From assembly GCF_004745525.1 (NCBI RefSeq), contig NZ_RKLY01000001.1, forward strand, positions 102,932-166,931: DNA of 64,000 bases, given 5' to 3'. The position numbers were made by a program, and so were the translations under genes. Below, piece after piece: positions 52,654 through 62,997 of this stretch (its first letter is position 1; every line of letters starts with the position of its first letter). The notes under the pieces were generated by a model. It was given only the letters and a program-made list of their open reading frames with translations, ran no database searches and had not been told where the DNA came from. The DNA comes from Companilactobacillus suantsaicola. Its GTDB lineage: Bacteria > Bacillota > Bacilli > Lactobacillales > Lactobacillaceae.

Positions 52654-53451
52654 ATGGTTAATTTATTGAATCAAACAGTTGTTGTCACTGGTGCATCTTC
52701 CGGAATTGGTAAAGATGTTGCGGTCAATGCCGCAATTTCTGGAGCTAATGTGATCTTGATTGCTCGTAATCAAGATAAACTCTTACAAGTTAAGAATGAG
52801 TGTATTCGTGTTGGTGCAGAGAGTGCTCAGCATGAATTCATCAGTATTGATATGAGTGATCCGGAACAAATCAGTTCAGGCGTTGAAAAAATTTTTAACC
52901 TCACAGATGATGTTGATGTGTTAGTCAATGCTGCTGGCTTTGGAGATTTTTCGAATTTCTTGGAGACTGATTTTGGTAAAATCGAAAAGATGTTTCGAGT
53001 TAACGTTCTTGGCTTGATGCTGTTGACGCGTTTAGTGGCTGAAAAGATGATCGATGAAGGTCGGGGACACATTTTTAATGTTGGTTCAATGGCTGGTAAG
53101 ATTACAACACCTAAGTCTGCTGCTTATGCAGCAACTAAAGCAGCTGTAATCGCATTTTCAGACGGTCTAAGGCTCGAATTAAAGCCAATGGGTGTTTGGG
53201 TAACAACTATCAATCCAGGCCCTGTAGACACTAATTTCTTCAGTGTGGCTGATCACAACGGAACCTATCTCGAATCAGTGAAGAATTTTGTGCTTGATCC
53301 AAATAAATTAGCTTGGGAAATCGTAAATACGTTTAATAAAAATAAACGTGAGATCAATCGTCCAAGAATTATGGAATTAGCAGCCGTGTTGTACAAATTG
53401 GCTCCAAGTTTAGGGGATTACTTTGCTGCGACACTTGGAAATCGTAAATAA
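52654..53451 (+). CDS. Short-chain dehydrogenase/reductase
   Basis: 265 residues. Classical SDR: cofactor loop VTGASSGIGKD (about residue 12), NAAGF (about 90), catalytic Ser in NVGSMAGK and YAATK (about 155-159). C-terminal extension as in YqjQ-type SDRs, which often sit next to rnz in Firmicutes. AGAGGATGATT favours ATG 52654 over ATG 52648. Substrate unknown. Confidence 0.9.
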   Translation: MVNLLNQTVVVTGASSGIGKDVAVNAAISGANVILIARNQDKLLQVKNECIRVGAESAQHEFISIDMSDPEQISSGVEKIFNLTDDVDVLVNAAGFGDFSNFLETDFGKIEKMFRVNVLGLMLLTRLVAEKMIDEGRGHIFNVGSMAGKITTPKSAAYAATKAAVIAFSDGLRLELKPMGVWVTTINPGPVDTNFFSVADHNGTYLESVKNFVLDPNKLAWEIVNTFNKNKREINRPRIMELAAVLYKLAPSLGDYFAATLGNRK

Positions 53452-53465
53452 TCGAGGATAAAAAT

Positions 53466-53786
53466 ATGAATGGTAATGGGAAACAAACAAGATTTGTCAT
53501 AGGATTAGTCATTGCACTGATTGTAGTAATTTTTGCAGTGTTAAATGTGAATCCAGTTACAGTCAGCTTTGGATTCACGCGTGTGAAATTACCGTTGATC
53601 ATTTTGATTATTGTTTCATTGTTATTAGGGGCTCTTATCACTTTGCTATTGGCAAGTACTGGTAAGAAAAAAGATGACAAACTAAATCGTCATGCTCAGA
53701 AACAAATTTCGAACGTAAAAGTTTCTCATGACAGTCAAATTGCTGATGCATTGAAAGAAAATAATGCAAAAAAGCAAACAAAATAG
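53466..53786 (+). CDS. LapA-domain (DUF1049) membrane protein
   Basis: 106 residues. Two membrane segments (about 8-28 and 42-64) with VLNVNPVTVSFGF between them, the usual LapA_dom pattern, and a charged cytosolic tail. Enterobacterial LapA helps LPS assembly, which does not apply to this Gram-positive; role unknown. Fourteen bases after the SDR gene. Confidence 0.85.
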   Translation: MNGNGKQTRFVIGLVIALIVVIFAVLNVNPVTVSFGFTRVKLPLIILIIVSLLLGALITLLLASTGKKKDDKLNRHAQKQISNVKVSHDSQIADALKENNAKKQTK

Positions 53787-53795
53787 TAATTTTGC

Positions 53796-53824
53796 TTGCT
53801 CAAACGTTTTTATGATAGTATTAT
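53796..53824 (+). promoter_or_regulatory. rpmF promoter
   Basis: TTGCTC (53796-53801), 17-base spacer, TATTAT (53819-53824), about 50 bases before rpmF. Confidence 0.5.
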
Positions 53825-53874
53825 ATTAAACGTTAGATTTGATTAAGTAATACAAATAAAGGAGTTTTTTAAAT

Positions 53875-54057
53875 ATGGCAGTTCCAAAGAGAAAGACATC
53901 AAAACAAAGAAAACGTCAAAGACGTGCACATCTTAAATTAAGTACACCAAACATGCAATTCGACGTTGCTACTGGTGAATACCGTTTAAGTCATCATGTT
54001 TCACCATCAGGTATGTACAAGGGTGAAAAAGTTATCAGTGATAACAAAGAAGCTTAA
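53875..54057 (+). CDS. rpmF: 50S ribosomal protein L32
   Basis: 60 residues, [19 protein letters not shown] start. The two CxxC pairs of the zinc form are absent, so this is the zinc-independent (C-minus) version, which is expressed or preferred under zinc limitation in organisms that have both. RBS AAAGGAG; terminator follows. Confidence 0.97.
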   Translation: MAVPKRKTSKQRKRQRRAHLKLSTPNMQFDVATGEYRLSHHVSPSGMYKGEKVISDNKEA

Positions 54058-54061
54058 TTAA

Positions 54062-54093
54062 AAGTCAAGTCAATTGGTCTTGGCTTTTTTTTA
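54062..54093 (+). terminator. Terminator after rpmF
   Basis: Stem AAGTCAAG / CTTGGCTT (one G-T pair) and eight T. Confidence 0.8.
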
Positions 54094-54120
54094 ATATTTT
54101 AAACGAGTGGGGAAATAACT

Positions 54121-54855
54121 ATGAGAAAACTAAAATATTTATTTTTGTTGGTTATTCCACTATTCTTTTTATTGCTTACAGGGTGTTCAGAATTAAGCTT
54201 ATCAACGACGAAGAAATCATACAGTGCTGATGGTTTAGTAGCAATCGTTAAAGGACGCGCTGCCAACTATCAGAAGTTGACTTATACCGTTAACGGAACG
54301 ACCAAAAAGGTTGCAGTTGACGGTGGACATTTTGCTATTTCAATTCCAGTTTCCAATAATAATCAAAATGTTCGAATTAAAGCGGTCAATGGGAAGAATA
54401 CTGAGACAAAATTGGTTAAAGTTAAAAAGGCTAAGGCTTTAACGGATTACCTAACTTTTGCTCAAACGTATAACTACACGATGTTGTCAATGGGGCAATC
54501 AAATGATCAATTACAGTTGATTTCTAAAAATGGCATCACGACCCATAAAAAGAATGATGGAACGAAATGGTGCTTCAACGTGCAAAACAATCAGTTAATG
54601 GGCGTTGCCACTAAGTTTTCATATAAAGATTTGAAATCAAAATCTGGTCAAAAGAATATGGCGACTGATTTGATGATCGTATCTAAACTTTTGGGTGCTG
54701 ATGGTGAGAAGGTTCTGAAAGAATTTGGTAAGCAAACGAAGAATGCTGATAAAAATTCTACCAAGACCTCAATGAGTCAGATCACTTCAAATGGTGTGAA
54801 TTACAATATTAATTTAACAACTAATGAATTTTATTTGTATATCACAAAATACTAA
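54121..54855 (+). CDS. Putative lipoprotein
   Basis: 244 residues. Lipoprotein signal peptide with lipobox LLTGC (Cys at residue 22). An Ig-like or beta-sandwich segment follows (about 30-100; KLTYTVNGTTKKVAVDGGHF), then an alpha/beta C-terminal domain. Basic overall. Family not recognised; similar lipoproteins in lactobacilli are annotated only as hypothetical. Confidence 0.75.
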   Translation: MRKLKYLFLLVIPLFFLLLTGCSELSLSTTKKSYSADGLVAIVKGRAANYQKLTYTVNGTTKKVAVDGGHFAISIPVSNNNQNVRIKAVNGKNTETKLVKVKKAKALTDYLTFAQTYNYTMLSMGQSNDQLQLISKNGITTHKKNDGTKWCFNVQNNQLMGVATKFSYKDLKSKSGQKNMATDLMIVSKLLGADGEKVLKEFGKQTKNADKNSTKTSMSQITSNGVNYNINLTTNEFYLYITKY

Positions 54856-54898
54856 AAATAGACCAGGATAATCAGATTACGGTTATCCTGGTCTATTT
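54856..54898 (+). terminator. Terminator after the lipoprotein gene, B-like core
   Basis: Perfect 16-bp stem AAATAGACCAGGATAA / TTATCCTGGTCTATTT. It resembles the inner stems of element B. Confidence 0.8.
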
Positions 54899-54917
54899 AT
54901 CTTTATATTGAGAACAA

Positions 54918-54950
54918 ACAAAAAAACGCCTAAATCACTAAGCGTTTTTT
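54918..54950. terminator. Bidirectional terminator overlapping yjzD-like 3' end
   Basis: Stem AACAAAAAAACGC / GCGTTTTTTTGTT. The A/T runs form both tails; the minus-strand gene stops inside the right arm. Confidence 0.8.
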
Positions 54951-55135
54951 TGTTGTTTTTCATCTTTTACAGAACTGTCAAGAATCAATGGAATGACACT
55001 GAAGATGACAGCGAATACTATACTAATAATGATAGAATAATTCATATTGTAAGTTTGTTGGTTCAAAGCACCACCGATAAAACCGGCAACTTGACCAAGC
55101 ATGATTGACCAGAAAATTACAGCAATATATCTCAT
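54938..55135 (-). CDS. YjzD-like (DUF2929) small membrane protein
   Basis: 65 residues with two membrane segments: MRYIAVIFWSIMLGQVAGFI (1-20) and IIISIVFAVIFSVIPLIL. The MRY-WS-LGQVAG-IG pattern is that of DUF2929/YjzD. An in-frame ATG three codons earlier (55144) is possible; GGAAG before 55135 and family alignment favour the shorter form. Ends within a terminator. Function unknown. Confidence 0.75.
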   Translation of the reverse strand: MRYIAVIFWSIMLGQVAGFIGGALNQQTYNMNYSIIISIVFAVIFSVIPLILDSSVKDEKQQKNA

Positions 55136-55237
55136 TTCTTCCATCTCACTTTCTCAAGTAGTTTAGCACAAAAAAGGATTTTACCCAATAAACTTCTACT
55201 TGATTTTGATATAATTTTAACTAAAGGGGGCGGTAAA

Positions 55238-58200
55238 TTGCAAGCACAGCTACAAGTGATGAGTAGTTATAGTCTACTGCACAGTCCCGCAAAACTGACA
55301 GAACTTTTGGATGAAGCTAAAAAAAGAGGCTACACGGCCTTGGCTTTAACCGATTTGAATAATTTGTATGGTTCAATTGACTTCTATAAGTATGCTCAAA
55401 AGATTGGAATCAAGCCAATTATTGGTATAACGATTGAAACATTAGGCTTGATTGATACCGAAAATTCGTATCCATTGATACTTTTAGCGAAGAATCAAAG
55501 AGGATATCAGAATTTGATCAAGATTTCATCAATAGTCATGTCAAATGAGACCGTGACTTTGGAAAAATTGAAATCGTACTTATCAAATTTATTTGTTATC
55601 ACGCCAGCCAGTGAAACTGAACTTTTGACGATTGTCGAAAAGCAAAGCTATTTAGACAGTTTAAAAAGTTTAGTCGATGCTGAGTCATTATTTTTGGGAG
55701 TAGGTATTTACTCACATCAAATTGAAAATGTTAAAGTAATTCGAGCCGCCGGAGAAAAGAATAATTTGCCGGTAGTTGCCCTAGGTGATGTTCGTTATTT
55801 GAATGAGGACGACCATTTATCGTATCAAGTGGTTAATTACTTACGAACTGGACAAAGATTTGAAAATTTAGCCCAAGTTGTTGAACAAGGTGATCACTAC
55901 TTGCATTCAGCTGAGGAGTTCACGAATGATTTTCTTCAGGTTGATTTGAATGAAGCCATCCAAAATGCTGATTTAATTGCTGAGAATTGTAATGTCGAAA
56001 TTGAATTTAAAGAAACGCAATTACCTAAATTTGAAACGCCACATGCAGAACCGTCAATTAACTTTTTAACAACTTTAACCCAAAAAGGATTAGCCAAACG
56101 TCTGGATAATCAAGTTTCAAAAGATTATGTGGAGAGACTGAATTATGAATTGTCTGTAATCGATAAAATGGGCTTCTCAGACTATTTCTTGATCGTTTGG
56201 GATGTTATTAAGCATGCACATGAAATTGGCATTAAAACCGGTCCAGGACGTGGGTCAGCTGCTGGTTCACTGGTTTCGTATTGTTTAGGGATTACTCAAG
56301 TTGATCCAATCAAGTATGATTTGCTCTTTGAACGTTTTTTGAATCCTCAAAGAGTAAATATGCCCGATATTGATTTGGATCTACCAGATGACCGCCGTGA
56401 TGAGATGGTCATGTACATGCATGAAAAATATGGTTCTGATCACATGGCACAAATCATTACCTTTGGCACCTTGGCTGCTAAAATGGCCTTGAGAGATATT
56501 GCCAGAACTTTTAGTCAGACCCAATTTCAAATGTCCCAGTGGTCCAATGCTATTCCCAGAAAATTAAATATTACTCTTCAAGAATCTTTTGATGAATCTA
56601 GTTCACTACGTAATTTAATCAATGAATCACGCGAGAATAAATTAATTTATCGAGTGGCTACTAGACTTGAAGGGATACCAAGACATTATTCCACCCATGC
56701 GGCGGGAATTGTTTTGAGTAAAAAACCGATGACTGATATCGTGGCTGTTCAATTAGAAGACGATGGCATCAATTTGACCCAGCAAACTAAGAACAACGTT
56801 GAAAGTGTTGGCCTATTGAAGATGGACTTTTTAGGTTTGAAAAATTTAACCATCCTTGATTCAGCAATCAATCAAATTTCTAAAGCTTATGGACGAGAGT
56901 TTGTTCCTGAGAAGATTCCTTTGAATGACCCTGCCACCTTGAAGATTTTTCAACGAGGAGCAACTGATGGGGTATTTCAATTTGAATCTGATGGTATTCG
57001 GAGCGTGTTGCGTCGTCTAGTGCCGACTAAATTTGATGATATAGTTGCCACTAATGCCTTGTATCGACCCGGTCCAATGCAAAATATTGCAACCTTTATT
57101 GCGCGTAAACATGGGCAAGAACCTGTCACTTATCCAGACGATTCACTGAAGAAAATCTTGGAGCCGACGTATGGAGTTTTAGTCTATCAAGAGCAAGTAA
57201 TGCAAGCTTCATCAGAAATGGCACATTTCACTTTGGCTCAAGCTGATATTTTGCGGCGAGCAATCAGTAAAAAGAATGAAAAATTAATTGAGGAGAATCG
57301 TCAAAAGTTTGTTGATGGTGCAGTTACTCATGGTCATTCCAAAGAAGCAGCTGAGAAAGTTTATCAGTATATTGAAAAATTTGGTAATTATGGATTTAAT
57401 AAATCTCACTCGGTGGCTTATTCCATGATTGCCTTTTGGTTAGCTTATATCAAAGTTCATTTTGCAGATATTTTTTACAGTCGTTTATTAAATTCGAATT
57501 TAAATAATGAATCAAAAGTTGCAACTTATATTCAAGATGCAAAGGATCAACAAATCAAAATTTTGAATGTTGACATCAATCAAAGTGACTTGGAATTTCA
57601 ATCTGAGAACAAGTCAATTAGATTTGGACTTTTAAGTGTCAAAGGGATGCGCCGGGATCTAGCTCGTGATATCGTCGACCAACGTCAAAAAAATGGATCC
57701 TTTACGAGTGCCCTTAATTTTTTACAGAGAATTGATACGAGGTTTGTCAAAAATGATTATTTGGAACCCTTGATTCTAGCAGGAGCCTTCGATTCGTTTA
57801 ACCGTAACCGCAAGGAATTGCTATATGATTTTCGCGACTTAATTGAGAGTATTCAATTAGCTGGCAGCAACTTGTCACTGTTCGATGTCTTAGATCCCAA
57901 AAAGCATGAAGTCGATGATTTTACTTTGACGGAACGCCTAAATCAAGAGAAAGAATATCTTGGTGTCTATGTCTCTGGGCATCCAGTTGAGAAATTTCGT
58001 GACAAAATGCTAGAAACGAAGACTACTAAAATTTCCGAATTGAGTAATTTTCAAGGAATTTCTGTAAAAGTACTCGGCTTAATTAAGAATTTGCGCGTAA
58101 TTCGGACTAAAAAAGGTCAAAGAATGTGTTTTATGACGATAGAAGACGAAACTGGTAGTATTTCAGTTACAATTTTTCCGCGTGTTTTTCAGAAAATAGA

Positions 58201-58561
58201 AAATATGGAACTGGATGGCAAGATTTTTCTATTCTTTGGTCACAGTAATATTGGACAACGAGGCGACCTAGAATTTATTGGTGATCGTTTAGCTGATCCA
58301 AAACAATTTACGATCCAACTGCCGGATGAAAAATTATATTTGAAAGTGGCTAAGAATCTTGATACGCCAGAAAATCTGGCTAAACTATATCGTCTGATCG
58401 AGGAGTTTCCCGGTAAAATGCCGGTAATTGTCTATCGTGAGAAAAATCGTCAGGCATTACTGTTGAAATCTAGTCGGTGGATAGGCTTTAATAGTAATGT
58501 GCAGAGTCGTCTAGAGAACTTTTTAGGGAAAAGAAGTGTTTTTGTAAAAAAAGAGCACTAA
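55238..58561 (+). CDS. dnaE: DNA polymerase III alpha subunit DnaE
   Basis: 1107 residues, the short DnaE form of Gram-positives that extends primers before PolC takes over. PHP domain (1-200) begins MSSYSLLHS and has lost most metal residues; polymerase core with GPGRGSAAGS (about 345) and PDIDLDLPDDRR (about 385); helix-hairpin-helix region and an OB-fold near 960-1020 (CFMTIEDETGSISVTIFP). TTG start after AAAGGGGGCGG. Upstream of pfkA as in many lactobacilli. Confidence 0.96.
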   Translation: MQAQLQVMSSYSLLHSPAKLTELLDEAKKRGYTALALTDLNNLYGSIDFYKYAQKIGIKPIIGITIETLGLIDTENSYPLILLAKNQRGYQNLIKISSIVMSNETVTLEKLKSYLSNLFVITPASETELLTIVEKQSYLDSLKSLVDAESLFLGVGIYSHQIENVKVIRAAGEKNNLPVVALGDVRYLNEDDHLSYQVVNYLRTGQRFENLAQVVEQGDHYLHSAEEFTNDFLQVDLNEAIQNADLIAENCNVEIEFKETQLPKFETPHAEPSINFLTTLTQKGLAKRLDNQVSKDYVERLNYELSVIDKMGFSDYFLIVWDVIKHAHEIGIKTGPGRGSAAGSLVSYCLGITQVDPIKYDLLFERFLNPQRVNMPDIDLDLPDDRRDEMVMYMHEKYGSDHMAQIITFGTLAAKMALRDIARTFSQTQFQMSQWSNAIPRKLNITLQESFDESSSLRNLINESRENKLIYRVATRLEGIPRHYSTHAAGIVLSKKPMTDIVAVQLEDDGINLTQQTKNNVESVGLLKMDFLGLKNLTILDSAINQISKAYGREFVPEKIPLNDPATLKIFQRGATDGVFQFESDGIRSVLRRLVPTKFDDIVATNALYRPGPMQNIATFIARKHGQEPVTYPDDSLKKILEPTYGVLVYQEQVMQASSEMAHFTLAQADILRRAISKKNEKLIEENRQKFVDGAVTHGHSKEAAEKVYQYIEKFGNYGFNKSHSVAYSMIAFWLAYIKVHFADIFYSRLLNSNLNNESKVATYIQDAKDQQIKILNVDINQSDLEFQSENKSIRFGLLSVKGMRRDLARDIVDQRQKNGSFTSALNFLQRIDTRFVKNDYLEPLILAGAFDSFNRNRKELLYDFRDLIESIQLAGSNLSLFDVLDPKKHEVDDFTLTERLNQEKEYLGVYVSGHPVEKFRDKMLETKTTKISELSNFQGISVKVLGLIKNLRVIRTKKGQRMCFMTIEDETGSISVTIFPRVFQKIENMELDGKIFLFFGHSNIGQRGDLEFIGDRLADPKQFTIQLPDEKLYLKVAKNLDTPENLAKLYRLIEEFPGKMPVIVYREKNRQALLLKSSRWIGFNSNVQSRLENFLGKRSVFVKKEH

Positions 58562-58568
58562 ATTCAGC

Positions 58569-58616
58569 TAAAAACGTTTTCAGCTCTACAAACTAACCTA
58601 TAAAAATGTTATATTT
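58569..58616 (+). promoter_or_regulatory. CcpA site (cre) and promoter for pfkA-pyk
   Basis: TAAAAACGTTTTCA at 58569-58582, within the near-palindrome AGCTAAAAACGTTTTCAGCT, matches the cre consensus but for one base. A -10 TATATT (58611-58616) with weak -35 TACAAA (58587-58592) follows, putting cre about 45 bases before the start, the position for activation. CcpA activation of glycolytic pfk-pyk is known in lactic acid bacteria. Confidence 0.6.
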
Positions 58617-58634
58617 GATTAGGTTTTGTTTTAG

Positions 58635-59621
<987 letters not shown>

Positions 59622-59702
59622 TAGATTATTTTCATAAAATTTAAGCATATTTTCGTAATGTTTGTTACAATAAACGATGAAAACAAGAAAAGGGGATTCT
59701 CG

Positions 59703-61472
59703 ATGAAAAGAACAAAAATTGTAAGTACACTTGGACCTGCAAGTAACGATGTTGACACAATCGTTAAATTGATTGAAGCCGGAGCTAACATCTTCCGTTT
59801 CAACTTCTCACACGGTGACCATGCAGAACACAAAGCTCGTATGGAAATGGTACACGAAGCTGAAAAGATTACTGGAAAGACTGTTGGTATCGTTCTTGAT
59901 ACTAAGGGTGCTGAAATCCGTACTACAGTTCAAGAAGGCGGCAAGTTTGAAGCTAAGATTGGTCAAACAATCCGTATCTCAATGGATGACTCATTGACAG
60001 GTACACCTGAAAAGATTGCTTCAACATATCCTGGACTATACGATGATACACATGTTGGTGGTCACGTATTGATCGATGATGGTCTTGTTGATTTGAAGAT
60101 CACTGAAAAAGATGACAAGAACCGTGAATTGGTTACAGTTGTTCAAAACGAAGGTATGATCGGCTCAAGAAAGAGTATCAATGCTCCTGGTGTTGAAGTT
60201 CGTCTACCTGGTATTACTGAAAAAGATTCAGACGATATTCGTTTCGGTCTTGACGAAGGTATCAACTTCATCTCAGCTTCATTCGTTCGTAAAGCACAAG
60301 ATGTCTTAGATATTCGTGAAATCCTAGAAGAAAAACATTGTGAATATGTACAAATCTTCCCTAAGATTGAATCACAAGAAGGTATCGACAACATTGATTC
60401 AATCCTTAAAGTTTCAGATGGTTTGATGATTGCTCGTGGTGACATGGGTGTTGAAATTCCTTATGAAAACGTACCATTCGTACAAAAATCATTGATCAAG
60501 AAGTGTAACGCTTTAGGTAAGCCAGTTATCACAGCTACACAAATGCTTGACTCAATGCAAGAAAACCCACGTCCTACACGTGCCGAAGTTACTGATGTTG
60601 CTAACTCTGTTCTTGATGGTACAGATGCTACAATGCTTTCAGGTGAAAGTGCTAATGGTGACTACCCTGTAGAAGCTGTTGCTGCTATGGCTCGTATTGA
60701 CGAACGTACAGAACAACAATTAGACAAGACTAACTCACTTGCTATCCAAAGATTCGAAGATTACAAAGGTTCAAACGTTACAGAATCAATCGGTGAATCA
60801 GTTGTTAGAACTGCTGAAGAACTAAACATTAATACAATTGTTGCTGCTACAAAGAGTGGTTACACTGCACGTATGATTTCTAAGTACCGTCCAAGTGCTG
60901 ATATTCTTGCTATCACATTTGATGAAAAGACACAACGTGGTTTAACAGTTAACTGGGGTGTTGATCCAGTTGTTGCTGACAAGCCAGAAAACACTGATGA
61001 AATGTTTGACTTAGCTGCTAAGAAAGCTCAAGAACTTGGTTTTGCTAAGGAAGGTGACCTGATTCTTATCGTTGCCGGTGTTCCTGTTGGTGAAAGTGGT
61101 ACAACAAACGTTATGAAGGTTCAATTGATCGGTTCAACATTGGTTAAAGGCCAAGGTGTTGGTGAAGAATCAGTTGTTGGTAACGTTGTAGTCGCAAACT
61201 CAGCTGAAGAAGCAAACAAGAAGGTTAACGAAGGCGACATTCTTGTTACAAAGATGACAGACAAGGATTACCTACCAGCTCTTGAAAAAGCTAGTGCCGT
61301 AGTTGTTGAAAATGGTGGTTTGACATCACATGCAGCCGTTGTTGGTATTGCTATGGGTCTACCAGTTGTCGTTGGTGCTAAGAATGCTACATCACTTGTT
61401 AAAGATGGTGACACTGTTACTGTTGATTCAAGACGTGGTGTTGTATACAAGGGTGCTTCACGTTCACTTTAA
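59703..61472 (+). CDS. pyk: Pyruvate kinase
   Basis: 589 residues: catalytic core (1-470) with RFNFSHGDHAEH, KIESQEGIDN and MIARGDMGVEIP (about 245), plus the extra C-terminal PEP-utiliser-like domain of Bacillales/Lactobacillales (about 480-589), with GGLTSHAAVVGIA. Forms ATP and pyruvate. Codon use is visibly biased, as expected for high expression. RBS AAAAGGGG; second gene after pfkA. Confidence 0.97.
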   Translation: MKRTKIVSTLGPASNDVDTIVKLIEAGANIFRFNFSHGDHAEHKARMEMVHEAEKITGKTVGIVLDTKGAEIRTTVQEGGKFEAKIGQTIRISMDDSLTGTPEKIASTYPGLYDDTHVGGHVLIDDGLVDLKITEKDDKNRELVTVVQNEGMIGSRKSINAPGVEVRLPGITEKDSDDIRFGLDEGINFISASFVRKAQDVLDIREILEEKHCEYVQIFPKIESQEGIDNIDSILKVSDGLMIARGDMGVEIPYENVPFVQKSLIKKCNALGKPVITATQMLDSMQENPRPTRAEVTDVANSVLDGTDATMLSGESANGDYPVEAVAAMARIDERTEQQLDKTNSLAIQRFEDYKGSNVTESIGESVVRTAEELNINTIVAATKSGYTARMISKYRPSADILAITFDEKTQRGLTVNWGVDPVVADKPENTDEMFDLAAKKAQELGFAKEGDLILIVAGVPVGESGTTNVMKVQLIGSTLVKGQGVGEESVVGNVVVANSAEEANKKVNEGDILVTKMTDKDYLPALEKASAVVVENGGLTSHAAVVGIAMGLPVVVGAKNATSLVKDGDTVTVDSRRGVVYKGASRSL

Positions 61473-61511
61473 TTTTTAAATAAAAATTAAATCTGTTTTA
61501 AAATATAAAAA

Positions 61512-61548
61512 GACTGAAAGAGACTGACGAGTTTCTTTCAGTTTTTTT
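61512..61548 (+). terminator. Terminator after pyk
   Basis: Stem GACTGAAAGA / TCTTTCAGTT with T run. Confidence 0.8.
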
Positions 61549-61594
61549 GTGTTTGCGTTATTATCATATTAATTAAAATTTTTGAGGTGGAAGA

Positions 61595-62392
61595 TTGTCG
61601 AATAAAGATGTACTTGTTTTTGAGATCGAACAAGCTAAAGGAAAACCTAGGGATGTTGAAAAGAAAAAGGATTACTGTCCATTTTGTGACACTAAGAATC
61701 TGACTAATATCATTGAACAAAAGAACGATATGATTTGGCTGGAGAACAAATTCAAGACTTTAAAAGATACTAATCAGACTCTGGTTATTGAATCTAGTGA
61801 CCATCAAGGGGATATTTCCAACTACTCGGTTAAAAAGAATCAGGAAGTATTTGAATTTATTTATCATTGCTGGAATGAGATGATTCAAAGTAAGAAATAC
61901 GAAAGTGTATTAATGTATAAGAACTTTGGACCAATGTCTGGTGGCTCTTTGCGTCATCCACATTTTCAAATTATTGGCTTAGATAAAGTTGATGGCTATA
62001 AACACATTGAAGAAGAAAATTTTACTGGGTTGGATGTTTTTAATTCTAAGCATATCAATGTGAATGTCTCGGAAAAACCAATTATGGGATTTGTTGAATT
62101 CAATGTCGTGATCAATAATCCTAAGTATATTGATGATTTAGCAGAGTTTACTCGGGTTACCGTGAAATACGTTTTGGATGATCTGTATGGCGGTAAATTT
62201 GATTCCTATAATATTTTCTTCTATAAAATTGGTAAGAAAATTATCTGTAAAGTGGAAGCTAGATACGTTGTTTCACCTTATTTTGTCGGCTATCGCTTGT
62301 CCCAGCGTGATGGAGATAAGCAAGTTAAAGGTATTGCTGATATTTTATTAAAAAGATTACAGGAGAATGCACAGAGTAAAGAAATCAAGTAG
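61595..62392 (+). CDS. DUF4931 protein, galactose-1-phosphate uridylyltransferase-like (HIT superfamily)
   Basis: 265 residues. N-terminal zinc knuckle-like YCPFCDTKNL (about residue 27) and HIT/GalT active-site motif LRHPHFQIIG (about 125; HxHxQ). These match DUF4931 proteins, which are structurally like GalT, but no galactose genes are nearby. Probably a nucleotidyl transferase or hydrolase; substrate unknown. TTG start after GAGGTGG. Confidence 0.8.
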   Translation: MSNKDVLVFEIEQAKGKPRDVEKKKDYCPFCDTKNLTNIIEQKNDMIWLENKFKTLKDTNQTLVIESSDHQGDISNYSVKKNQEVFEFIYHCWNEMIQSKKYESVLMYKNFGPMSGGSLRHPHFQIIGLDKVDGYKHIEEENFTGLDVFNSKHINVNVSEKPIMGFVEFNVVINNPKYIDDLAEFTRVTVKYVLDDLYGGKFDSYNIFFYKIGKKIICKVEARYVVSPYFVGYRLSQRDGDKQVKGIADILLKRLQENAQSKEIK

Positions 62393-62503
62393 ATAAAAGG
62401 TATAAGTAGAATTTAGTCGAGCAAAAGTCGATGTTTTATGTTATACATGTTATATATGGTTGTTTAGCGAACCTCATAAATTTAAATTTGGAGGGTTACG
62501 GTA

Positions 62504-62899
62504 ATGGATAACATTAGTAAAAAAAGACATTGGGGACTGTTGGGACTTTATTTTCTACTGTTGCTTATTTCTTCACTGATCCAGCAATTTAAATATTTTG
62601 GCACAAGGATTTTTCTACCAATTGTCATCATTCTTATTATATTGATTGGATTGTGGAGGTACTTACTTTCTCATAAGATAATAAAAGTAACTTGGACGAG
62701 TATGACTTATGAACCTAATGCACATAAAAGTGAGCGAATGTTTTTATTCAGTCTCGTGACAGTAGTGGCACCGGTGCTTAGATTTCATGATCTAACTAGC
62801 TATGATGTTATTATTTCCGTGATAGCTATATTGGTGGGAGTTATTGGCTTTGAAATGAATGAACATAGATTGAATAAGAGGGTACAGAAATATAATTAA
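62504..62899 (+). CDS. Small integral membrane protein
   Basis: 131 residues. Four predicted membrane segments (about 11-27, 36-54, 76-90 and 101-117) and a basic C-terminal tail. No recognised family. GGAGGG before ATG. Confidence 0.65.
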   Translation: MDNISKKRHWGLLGLYFLLLLISSLIQQFKYFGTRIFLPIVIILIILIGLWRYLLSHKIIKVTWTSMTYEPNAHKSERMFLFSLVTVVAPVLRFHDLTSYDVIISVIAILVGVIGFEMNEHRLNKRVQKYN

Positions 62900-62904
62900 G
62901 GTGT

Positions 62905-62937
62905 AAAGTGTTTGTCTTAGTGCAGACACTTTTTTTA
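62905..62937 (+). terminator. Terminator after the small membrane protein gene
   Basis: Stem AAAGTGTTTG / CAGACACTTT (one G-T pair) with T run. Confidence 0.75.
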
Positions 62938-62997
62938 TATGTACAAAATTGTGTGCAACTTGTTTAAATTAATGTTATGTAACCTTTGATTTGAAAT

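Noticed and set aside
54908..55108. 66-codon plus-strand frame
   Set aside because: Complement of the DUF2929 gene and overlaps a bidirectional terminator.
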